Positions 1 to 6,034 of a DNA stretch of 7,084 nucleotides are shown one piece after another. The notes below the pieces were generated by a model. The model did not search any database. It had not been told where the DNA came from and saw nothing but the letters and a program-made list of their open reading frames with translations. The stretch spans positions 1 through 7,084 of the forward strand of contig SXOW01000506.1 of assembly GCA_005778315.1 (NCBI GenBank). Reading direction: 5' to 3'. The position numbers and the translations under genes are program-made. The stretch is from Acidobacteriota bacterium (lineage in GTDB: Bacteria > Acidobacteriota > Vicinamibacteria > Vicinamibacterales > UBA8438). Position 1 is the stretch's first letter. Every line of letters begins with the position of its first letter.

Positions 1-2
1 CG

Positions 3-1184
3 GCGCCCAAGCACCTGCTGACGTTCGTGATCGTGTTCGCCGGTGTCATCTCCAACACCGCGAGCGAAATCGGCTACGTCCTCCTGGTGCCCCTGGGGGG
101 GATCATTTTTCTCGGCGCTGGGCGTCATCCGATCGCCGGGCTCGCCGCGGCGTTCGCCGGCGTCTCCGGCGGCTACAGCGCCAATGTGCTGCTGGGTACG
201 ATCGACCCGCTCCTCGCCGGACTCTCCGAGGAGGCGGCCCGCATCATCGACAGCGGGTACCACGTGAATCCGGCCGCCAACTATTACTTCATGGCGGTGT
301 CGACGTTCGTCATCGCCGCCGCGGGCACCTGGGTCACGGAGCGGATCGTCATTCCGCGGCTCGGACGCTGCACGAGCGACGGCGCGACCGACGCCTCGGA
401 TGGCGCGCTCCAGGCGCTGTCACCAACCGAGCGCCGCGGGCTGCTCGCCGCACTCGCGGCAGCGGGGGTCTTCGTGGGCTTCCTGCTCTGGGGGACGGTG
501 CCAGCCACTGGGTTCTTGCGCGACCCCGACACGGGCGGTCTGCTCCAATCGCCGTTTCTCTCGGCCATCGTCGCCTTCATTTTCCTCGGGGGAACCGTCG
601 TTGGCGTGGCCTACGGCGTGGCCATCGGCGCATTCCGGAACGATGCCGACGTCATGAACGGCATGGGAAAGACGATCAGCACATTGGGCACCTACCTGGT
701 CTTGGTCTTCTTCGCAGCCCAGTTCGTCGCGTATTTCAACTGGACCAACCTGGGGCTGATCATGGCGGTGAAAGGGGCGGAAACGCTCCGGAGCTCCGGT
801 CTGGGCGGCATCCCGCTGATGCTGACCTTCGTGCTGCTCTCGTCGCTCATCAACCTGTTCATGGGCAGCGCATCGGCCAAGTGGGCCATCATGGCTCCCG
901 TCTTCGTGCCGATGTTCATGCTGCTCGGGTACACACCCGAACTGACCCAGGCGGCCTACCGCATCGGCGACAGCTCCTCCAACGTCATCTCGCCGATGAT
1001 GTCCTACTTCGCCCTGATCGTCGCGTTCTTCGAGCGCTACGACAAGCAATCTGGCATCGGGACGGTGGTAGCCACGATGCTGCCGTACACCGCGGTGTTC
1101 CTCATCTGCTGGTCGGGCCTCCTGGTGGTCTGGATGCTGCTCGGCCTCCCGGTCGGACCGGGCGCGGGACTCACCCTCGAGTAG
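3..1184 (+). CDS. abgT: AbgT-family transporter, C-terminal 393 residues (5' end cut by window)
   Basis: Inner-membrane transporter of the AbgT family. E. coli AbgT imports p-aminobenzoyl-glutamate, while MtrF and YdaH homologues export p-aminobenzoate and sulfonamides; the direction here cannot be told. The frame is open to base 3, so the GTG at 27 is an internal Val and not the start. About 110-120 residues are missing against the usual 490-520. Visible family signatures are the opening helix with FAGVISNTASEIGY, then AGLAAAFAGVSGGYSAN followed by GTIDPLLAG, then the late block MGSASAKWAIMAPVFVPM followed by YRIGDSSSN (bases about 860-990), and a C-terminus with LLGLPVGPGAG. Seven or so hydrophobic stretches are separated by short polar loops, as expected for a nine-helix fold with two re-entrant hairpins. 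It ends with TAG and faces the convergent amidase. The family call is sure; the substrate is not. Confidence 0.95.
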   Translation, partial: APKHLLTFVIVFAGVISNTASEIGYVLLVPLGGIIFLGAGRHPIAGLAAAFAGVSGGYSANVLLGTIDPLLAGLSEEAARIIDSGYHVNPAANYYFMAVSTFVIAAAGTWVTERIVIPRLGRCTSDGATDASDGALQALSPTERRGLLAALAAAGVFVGFLLWGTVPATGFLRDPDTGGLLQSPFLSAIVAFIFLGGTVVGVAYGVAIGAFRNDADVMNGMGKTISTLGTYLVLVFFAAQFVAYFNWTNLGLIMAVKGAETLRSSGLGGIPLMLTFVLLSSLINLFMGSASAKWAIMAPVFVPMFMLLGYTPELTQAAYRIGDSSSNVISPMMSYFALIVAFFERYDKQSGIGTVVATMLPYTAVFLICWSGLLVVWMLLGLPVGPGAGLTLE

Positions 1185-1204
1185 CCGCGGACCCCAGAGC
1201 CGCC

Positions 1205-1247
1205 ACCCCGGATAAAGCCAGGGATTCGCTGCCAGCCCGGCCGGGGT
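1205..1247. terminator. GC-rich inverted repeat between convergent transporter and amidase genes
   Basis: The 62-bp gap between the two convergent stop codons holds arms ACCCCGG (1205-1211) and CCGGGGT (1241-1247), a perfect 7-bp inverted repeat with a 29-nt loop. The right arm reaches the first base of the amidase stop codon. A self-complementary CCCGGCCGGG lies at 1236-1245. No U-tract follows on either strand, so this is at best a weak or factor-assisted bidirectional terminator. In sequence this GC-rich it could be chance. Confidence 0.3.
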
Positions 1248-3175
1248 CAGGTTCCGTCGAGATGCGACGCCGGCCAGGCAATGTCGGCTCGCACGCCGTC
1301 AAAATCGGCGCGCGTGTGCACATCCACATACAGCCCACCCTCCCGCAGACTGCGCAGATCGGCCGCGGACAAATCGACCGCGCCGGTGACACGAGCCGCG
1401 GCTCGGCCGCCAAGCAGGTGCGTCACCGGTCCCGCCGCCCCATCGACGGCTCGATGAAGGTGCGAAAACAACACATCGCTGTCCATCAGGCCGTGCACCG
1501 TGAGCGTGTAGTGCAGCCGGCGTCTGGCGGGATCCAGTGAAAACCGCGCCCGCAGACCAGCCCCGCCGTCACTGGCGGCCGCAACGTCGACCTGCTCCCG
1601 CGCGGGCGGGGTGACCAGACTGGGCGTGCTCTCCGGGGGTCGCCGATGCGCGGTGAGTTGCTCGAACGCAAACGCCAGCCCGATCAGATCCGTTTCGGAG
1701 AACTCACGGCCGATCATCTCCAGCCCCACCGGCATACCGTCCGTGGCGTACCCGGCGGGGACGGTGATCGCCGGCAATCCGGAAACCGCACTCAACTCAC
1801 AATTGGTGCCGGGCTGCTCCAGTCCGATCGGTCGCGCTGTCTCACGGATGGTGGGATAGATGAGAGCGGTCAGATCATGCTCATCAAGGAGCGCCTCTAC
1901 CGCGAGACGCACCGCGGTGCGTTTGGCCAGACGCCCGCGATAGTCGTCGGTGTCGAGACTCTCCACGTCGAGCGACGCCTGGAGGGCGTCCGAACCGAGC
2001 ACCTGATGATAGAGCCCCCGCTCCACCAACTCCGCCAGGGAGCGTACAGCGGCGCCCGGCGTCGCCGCCAGATAACGGTCGAAGTCGAATTTGAATTCGA
2101 GGCCGATCACCGAGGCGCCGTCCAGCAGGGCCCCGAACTCCGTGTCGCCGATGTCGACCAGTTCAGCCCCGGCGATGCGCATCTCCTCAGCGGCGGCCTC
2201 GATGACGGATCGCACCGGGCGTTCGGCCGCGCTCGCCCCCAGCAGTTCCTGCAGCAGCGCGACGCGGGCGCCGCGAAGAGCCCCAGCGTCCAGCGCCTCG
2301 GTATAGGTCGCCGGAATACGCCCACGCCCCCGTTCGGTCGTCTCATCGGCCGGGTCGGGACCGACCGTCACGTCGAGGGTGATCGCCAGATCCTCCACTG
2401 AACGCGCCAGCGGCCCCCCGATATCCTGGGTGCTCGACAGCGGAATGATGCCGTCGCCGCTGGCCAGCCCTCGTGTGCCCCGCAACCCGACCAGCGCATG
2501 ATGTGCCGCTGGAATGCGGATGGACCCACAGGTGTCGCTCCCCATGCCGACCGCGGCGTAGCTGGCGGCCACCGCGGCGCCGGTGCCGCCACTCGACCCG
2601 CCCGGATTGCGCGACAGATCGTAGGGATTCCGAGTTTGACCGGCGATGGAACTTACCGTCGTGATACCCCGGGCGAGCTCATGCATATTCGTCTTACCCA
2701 GGATGATGGCGCCCGCTTCCCGCAGGCGTCGCACCTGGAACGCGTCGTCCGGCGGTATGGACGTCGCGAGCCCCATGGCCCCGGCACTGGTGGGCATGCC
2801 GGCGATGTCGTAGTTGTCTTTGATGACAACTGGCACGCCGTGGAGTGGACCGCGCGTCCGCCCCTGCGCGCGCTCGGCGTCCAGTGTGTCAGCCACCCGC
2901 AGCGCGTCGTCGCTGACCAACACCATCGCGTTCAACGCGGGACCCTGACCGTCGTAGGCCGCGATCCGGTCCATATACCCGAGCACCAGCTGTCGAGACG
3001 TCACCTCGCCGGCCTCGAGCGCGGTGGTCAGTTCCACGATGGAGCGCTCCATGACGTCGAAGGCGGGGGAGGTCATCGGGGCCGATCCGGATCCGCAGCC
3101 GACGCCAGAGATGGCGGCGACCACCATCCCCGCGAGGAATCGGCGTGGTCGGTCCTGCAGCGCATCCATCGTCAT
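1247..3175 (-). CDS. Lipoprotein-like amidase-signature hydrolase with C-terminal CHRD domain (642 aa)
   Basis: Hydrolase of the amidase-signature (AS) family, which cleaves carboxamide C-N bonds; the substrate is unknown. Residues about 45-515 form the AS domain, with the Ser-cisSer-Lys triad at Lys119 (GVPVVIKDN), Ser194 (GGSSGG) and Ser218 (DTCGSIR). The spacing of 75 and 24 residues matches FAAH. Residues about 540-635 match CHRD (LHYTLTVHGL, SHLHRAVDG, GLYVDVHTRADFDG), which is not part of ordinary amidases. The N-terminus has RPRRFLAG, a hydrophobic run and Cys27 in GVGC, suggesting an exported, lipid-anchored protein. The lipobox is imperfect (Gly at -3), and the Tat-like motif has Pro in place of the first Arg. 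I chose ATG 3175 over the upstream ATG 3202 because a Shine-Dalgarno octamer lies 8 nt before it and the signal peptide then begins properly; ATG 3169 is also possible. It is convergent with the transporter and divergent from the peptidase. Family call sure; location likely. Confidence 0.93.
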   Translation of the reverse strand: MTMDALQDRPRRFLAGMVVAAISGVGCGSGSAPMTSPAFDVMERSIVELTTALEAGEVTSRQLVLGYMDRIAAYDGQGPALNAMVLVSDDALRVADTLDAERAQGRTRGPLHGVPVVIKDNYDIAGMPTSAGAMGLATSIPPDDAFQVRRLREAGAIILGKTNMHELARGITTVSSIAGQTRNPYDLSRNPGGSSGGTGAAVAASYAAVGMGSDTCGSIRIPAAHHALVGLRGTRGLASGDGIIPLSSTQDIGGPLARSVEDLAITLDVTVGPDPADETTERGRGRIPATYTEALDAGALRGARVALLQELLGASAAERPVRSVIEAAAEEMRIAGAELVDIGDTEFGALLDGASVIGLEFKFDFDRYLAATPGAAVRSLAELVERGLYHQVLGSDALQASLDVESLDTDDYRGRLAKRTAVRLAVEALLDEHDLTALIYPTIRETARPIGLEQPGTNCELSAVSGLPAITVPAGYATDGMPVGLEMIGREFSETDLIGLAFAFEQLTAHRRPPESTPSLVTPPAREQVDVAAASDGGAGLRARFSLDPARRRLHYTLTVHGLMDSDVLFSHLHRAVDGAAGPVTHLLGGRAAARVTGAVDLSAADLRSLREGGLYVDVHTRADFDGVRADIAWPASHLDGT

Positions 3176-3183
3176 CTCGTGCC

Positions 3184-3191
3184 TCACCTCC
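3184..3191 (-). promoter_or_regulatory. Ribosome binding site of the amidase gene
   Basis: On the minus strand this reads GGAGGTGA, a near-perfect complement of the 16S rRNA 3' end, 8 nt before ATG 3175. It lies inside the longer frame that would start at ATG 3202, so it decides against that start. It is the only strong Shine-Dalgarno sequence before an assigned gene start in this window. Confidence 0.8.
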
Positions 3192-3221
3192 GGTGCCGCC
3201 ATCCTACCGCAGGGCCGGCGC

Positions 3222-3229
3222 TATAGAAT
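3222..3229 (+). promoter_or_regulatory. -10-like element of the peptidase gene, probably giving a leaderless mRNA
   Basis: TATAGAAT contains TAGAAT (3224-3229), five of six matches to the sigma-70-type TATAAT. A start 7-8 nt downstream would fall at 3236-3237, exactly on the peptidase ATG at 3237. There is no Shine-Dalgarno sequence before that ATG, which fits a leaderless transcript. No convincing -35 box is seen. Arms CCGGC (3215-3219) and GCCGG (3231-3235) flank the element symmetrically and could be an operator or chance. The CTATAG core (3221-3226) also reads as TATAGC on the minus strand, so it may help drive the divergent amidase gene, as may TAGGAT on the minus strand near 3203-3208. 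Confidence 0.45.
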
Positions 3230-3236
3230 GGCCGGG

Positions 3237-4892
3237 ATGCGCACGAGGTGGTTACTGACGACGGCGGCGGGGACTGCTCTGGTGGTCGCGGGCATCGTCT
3301 CGGCGCAGGGGCAGCCTGGGGCCGCGGCTCCGGGCGGCAACTCCATCCGGCCTGCCGATCTCGAGGCGGATGTGAGCTTTCTCGCTGGCGACAGCATGCA
3401 AGGCCGGCTGACCGGCACACCGGGCAATCGGCAGGCCGCGGACTTCATCGCCTCGCGATTCGAGCGACTAGGACTCTCCGGCGTAGGGACGACGGGTTCA
3501 CATTTTCACGACTTCGACCTCGTGACGTCTACGCTCGGCGAGGATAACGGGCTCGTGGTGACAGGCGTCCCCCCGACCGAAGTGACCTTCGGCGACACCT
3601 ACTATCCGGACAGCAGCAGCGGTACGGGAACCGCCGAGGGCGACGTCGTCTTCATGGGGTTTGGCATCAGCGCGGCGTCGCTCAACCACAACGATTACCA
3701 GTCGTCGAACGCCCTCGCTGGCAAGGTCGCGCTGATCCTCAACCACGAACCGGGGGAGTTCGACACGGACAGTTCGTTTGACGGTCAGATGATCTCCGAA
3801 CACGCGCGATCGGTGCGCAAGGTGCTCGCCGCGCAGGCCGCTGGCGCGACCGCGGTGCTCATCGCCCCGGACCTGCACAACCATGAGTCGGCGCGTGGTA
3901 CGTCGCACCCGCTGCGGACCGTGTGGCCTGAGCGGCCACGGCACCAACCGGACTATCAGGTGGCTGAGTGGGTGACCAACGTCACGATCCCGGTGGCCCA
4001 GGTCTCCGGCGAGCTGGCGACACGCATCGTCGAGAACGCGGGGCACACGATGCGCGAGCTGGGCGCGACCCGCGCCGAACGTAGGGGCGGAATCGACGCG
4101 GTCCCGCTCCCGGGGCAACACGTAGAAGTCACAACCTCCGTCCATCGTCGTGTCCAACCGAACCGCAACGTCGTCGGTCTGATCGAGGGCACGGATCCCA
4201 CCCTGCGCGACGAGTGGGTGCTCATTACGGCTCACTACGACCACGAGGGAGCGGACGGAGATCGCGTGTTCAACGGCGCTGACGACAACGCCTCAGGCGT
4301 GGCTGGACTCATCGAGATCGCCGAGGCGTATCAGGCCGCGGCCCGCGACGGCCTGCGCCCGCGGCGCTCCATCTTGCTCGCAGCCTGGAACTCCGAGGAG
4401 CAGGGACTGCTGGGCGCGTGGTCGTACACGGCAGCCCCGCTGCATCCCTTGGCGCGAACCGTGGCGGTGCTGAACATGGACATGATCGGCCGCGACGAAG
4501 AAGTCCCGGCCGCGGACGGCGTCCGGTTCCAGGGACTTGCGCCGCAAACGGCCGAGTCGAACCGCAACGCGGTCAATATCCTCGGGTACAGCCGTTCGCC
4601 GGACCTCAAGCGTGCCGCCGAGCAGGCCAACGACCTCACCCGACTCCAGCTCCGGTTCCGTTACGACGACAATGCGTCGAATCTGCTCCGTCGCAGCGAT
4701 CAGTGGCCGTTTCTTCATGAGGGCGTGCCGGCGTTGTTCATCCACACCGGCCTCCACCCGGACTACCACACCGAGCGAGACCAGCCAGAGACCCTCAACT
4801 ACCAGAAGATGGCGCGCGTGGTTCAGTTGGTGCATGCCCTGAGCTGGAACCTGGCCCAGAGCCAGAGTCGTCCGGCGTTTGTGTCCAACTGA
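3237..4892 (+). CDS. Exported M28-family zinc metallopeptidase with PA domain (551 aa)
   Basis: Secreted or periplasmic di-zinc exopeptidase of MEROPS family M28 (aminopeptidase or carboxypeptidase; specificity unknown). Residues 1-23 are a signal peptide: MRTRW, a hydrophobic run, then likely cleavage VSA|Q. A protease-associated (PA) domain occupies about 110-270, inserted before the catalytic domain. Expected metal and catalytic residues are all present: His333 (ITAHYDHEG), Asp349 (GADDNASG), Glu387 as general base and Glu388 (WNSEEQG), Asp415 (LNMDMIG) and His511 (LHPDYHTERD). ATG 3237 is preferred: the frame is open back to 3024 but that stretch overlaps the amidase gene and would bury the signal peptide; ATG 3228 would add only three residues. 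The last 98 bp overlap the 3' end of aat on the other strand. The PA-M28 layout also occurs in glutamate carboxypeptidases, but nothing seen here fixes the substrate. Confidence 0.95.
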   Translation: MRTRWLLTTAAGTALVVAGIVSAQGQPGAAAPGGNSIRPADLEADVSFLAGDSMQGRLTGTPGNRQAADFIASRFERLGLSGVGTTGSHFHDFDLVTSTLGEDNGLVVTGVPPTEVTFGDTYYPDSSSGTGTAEGDVVFMGFGISAASLNHNDYQSSNALAGKVALILNHEPGEFDTDSSFDGQMISEHARSVRKVLAAQAAGATAVLIAPDLHNHESARGTSHPLRTVWPERPRHQPDYQVAEWVTNVTIPVAQVSGELATRIVENAGHTMRELGATRAERRGGIDAVPLPGQHVEVTTSVHRRVQPNRNVVGLIEGTDPTLRDEWVLITAHYDHEGADGDRVFNGADDNASGVAGLIEIAEAYQAAARDGLRPRRSILLAAWNSEEQGLLGAWSYTAAPLHPLARTVAVLNMDMIGRDEEVPAADGVRFQGLAPQTAESNRNAVNILGYSRSPDLKRAAEQANDLTRLQLRFRYDDNASNLLRRSDQWPFLHEGVPALFIHTGLHPDYHTERDQPETLNYQKMARVVQLVHALSWNLAQSQSRPAFVSN

Positions 4893-5490
4893 TCGTCCGA
4901 CCGGCCTCCTCCGCCTCGGCGAACACGCAGTCCCGTTCCGAACTCTCGCGCAGAGCGGCCAGGTAGCGGGCTCGCGACATCTCCACGGCACGAAACTGGC
5001 GCAGGTGAGGCGTCACCCACTGGATGTCGAGCAACACGAACCCGCGCGCGCGCAGCCGCTCGACAAGACACACCAGCGCGATCTTCGAGGCGTCGCGGAC
5101 ATGGTGGAACATCGACTCTCCGAAGAACGCCCCTCGCAGGCTCACACCGTACAACCCGCCGACGAGTCGGTCCGCATCCCAGACTTCGACCGAATGCGCG
5201 TGACCCACGTGATGCAGCGCGCAGTAACTCTCCAGGATCTCGCGGTCTATCCAATTCCCGGAGTCGTCGACGCGCGACGCGCAGGCCGTAATGACCTCTC
5301 GAAACGCGCGGTTGACGGTGCAACGAAAGCGTCCCTGCCGGACGAGACGTGCCAGCCGCCGGTGCACGCGGAATGTCTCCAACGGGATCACCCCGCGCCG
5401 TCCCGGTGAGAACCACCGCAGCCCCTCGTCCACGGCCATCGGGAAATAGCCGGTCTGGTAGCCGCGCAGTAACGTGGCAATCGGAATCAT
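4795..5490 (-). CDS. aat: Leucyl/phenylalanyl-tRNA-protein transferase (231 aa)
   Basis: Cytoplasmic enzyme of the bacterial N-degron pathway. It moves Leu or Phe from aminoacyl-tRNA onto proteins with N-terminal Lys or Arg, marking them for ClpS/ClpAP. Visible family blocks are YQTGYFPM (11-18), RWFSP (25-29), NWIDREI, LHHVGHAHSVEVW (92-104), LVGGLYGVSLRGAFFGESMF (109-128) and LLDIQW (153-158). Glu125, Asp155 and Gln157 align with E. coli Glu156, Asp186 and Gln188 at the same spacing. I chose ATG 5490 because homologues begin close before the Y..G.FPM block; GTG 5508 in the same frame is the alternative, and neither has a clear ribosome site. The N-terminus is about 30 residues shorter than in E. 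coli. The last 31 residues are a Ser/Gly/Pro-rich tail, unlike the family, encoded antisense to the peptidase 3' end. Confidence 0.95.
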   Translation of the reverse strand: MIPIATLLRGYQTGYFPMAVDEGLRWFSPGRRGVIPLETFRVHRRLARLVRQGRFRCTVNRAFREVITACASRVDDSGNWIDREILESYCALHHVGHAHSVEVWDADRLVGGLYGVSLRGAFFGESMFHHVRDASKIALVCLVERLRARGFVLLDIQWVTPHLRQFRAVEMSRARYLAALRESSERDCVFAEAEEAGRTISWTQTPDDSGSGPGSSSGHAPTEPRAPSSGS

Positions 5491-5539
5491 GAGACGCCAT
5501 CGTGGCACGCCGTTTCTGACGAGGTGCCGAATCTCCGCT

Positions 5540-5547
5540 ACTATAGT
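5540..5547. promoter_or_regulatory. Palindromic -10-like element between aat and apaG
   Basis: ACTATAGT is a perfect palindrome, so TATAGT (five of six matches to TATAAT) reads on both strands: 5542-5547 on plus towards apaG and 5545-5540 on minus towards aat. It sits mid-way in the divergent gap. Leaders would be roughly 45 nt to apaG ATG 5599 and 40-45 nt to aat ATG 5490. An overlapping plus-strand option is CTGACG (5516-5521), 17 bp, then TACTAT (5539-5544). No other -35 box is convincing. This is inferred from position and sequence only. Confidence 0.45.
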
Positions 5548-5598
5548 CGGTGGGAGCGGGGATGAGCGGCCCGGTTACGCCGGTCGCCAAGAGAACGC

Positions 5599-5997
5599 AT
5601 GCAGGACAACAGCGTCCACACATCGGAGGCCGTGACCGAGGGGATTCGCGTCATCGTCACGTCGCAGTTCACACACGCCGATGTCCAGTTGCGGCGGTGG
5701 TTCTTCAGCTACACCGTCCGTATCTCGAATGAGAGTCGCGACACGGTCCAGCTGGTGAGCCGGCACTGGATTATCACCGATGGGTCGAATCGCGTGGAAG
5801 AGGTCAGGGGGCCTGGTGTCGTCGGTCACCAGCCCACGCTGGCACCCGGCCAATCGTTCGAGTACACATCCGGGTGCCCGCTCTCGACCCCATTCGGTTC
5901 GATGCGCGGAACATACCAGATGGTCAGACGCGGCGGCGACGGCTTCGACGCAGAAATCGCCGAGTTCGCGCTGACCGAGCCCTACACCGTTCACTAA
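5599..5997 (+). CDS. apaG: ApaG-domain protein (132 aa)
   Basis: Small protein of the ApaG (DUF525) family with an immunoglobulin/Fn3-like beta-sandwich. The molecular function is not settled; Salmonella CorD, the same protein, is linked to cobalt resistance and magnesium efflux. The whole length matches the family (E. coli has about 125 residues). Clear blocks are FFSYTVRISNES (35-46), LVSRHWIITDG (52-62), the glycine motif GPGVVG (71-76), LAPGQSFEYTSG (81-92) and TPFGSMRGTYQM (97-108), ending in VH. ATG 5599 is the only usable start, since an in-frame TGA lies at 5563-5565; the ribosome site is weak (AAGAGA). The usual Enterobacterial partners ksgA and apaH are not adjacent here. It is divergent from aat and convergent with pxpA. 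Confidence 0.95.
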   Translation: MQDNSVHTSEAVTEGIRVIVTSQFTHADVQLRRWFFSYTVRISNESRDTVQLVSRHWIITDGSNRVEEVRGPGVVGHQPTLAPGQSFEYTSGCPLSTPFGSMRGTYQMVRRGGDGFDAEIAEFALTEPYTVH

Positions 5998-5998
5998 G

Positions 5999-6034
5999 GG
6001 CCGACCGGTTTCAGCGGCGACGCTAGTCGCGGCC
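5999..6034. terminator. Possible hairpin between convergent apaG and pxpA
   Basis: The 25-bp gap after the apaG stop is followed by GCGAC (6017-6021) and GTCGC (6026-6030) around the loop GCTA, with outer arms GGCCG (5999-6003) and CGGCC (6030-6034) that compete for one base. The loop carries the pxpA stop codon. There is no T-run on either strand. It may help end both transcripts, but the evidence is thin. Confidence 0.25.

Noticed and set aside
420..1049. Minus-strand frame (209 codons) antisense to the AbgT gene
   Set aside because: His/Gln/Glu-rich shadow of membrane-helix codons, with no family resemblance.
2498..3226. Long plus-strand frame (242 codons) antisense to the amidase
   Set aside because: Arg/His-rich shadow frame produced by the GC-rich codons of the amidase gene; no domain or start signal.
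3024..3236. Upstream extension of the peptidase frame to ATG 3024
   Set aside because: It would overlap about 150 bp of the amidase coding region and place 71 non-conserved residues before a clear signal peptide.
3498..4244. Long minus-strand frame (248 codons) antisense to the M28 peptidase
   Set aside because: Low-information Arg/Val/Asp-rich product that mirrors the conserved peptidase codons; a shadow.
5550..5732. Plus-strand frame from GTG 5550 / ATG 5562 with GGGAGC just before the ATG
   Set aside because: The purine-rich stretch looks like a ribosome site, but the product is an Arg/His-rich shadow overlapping apaG in another frame.
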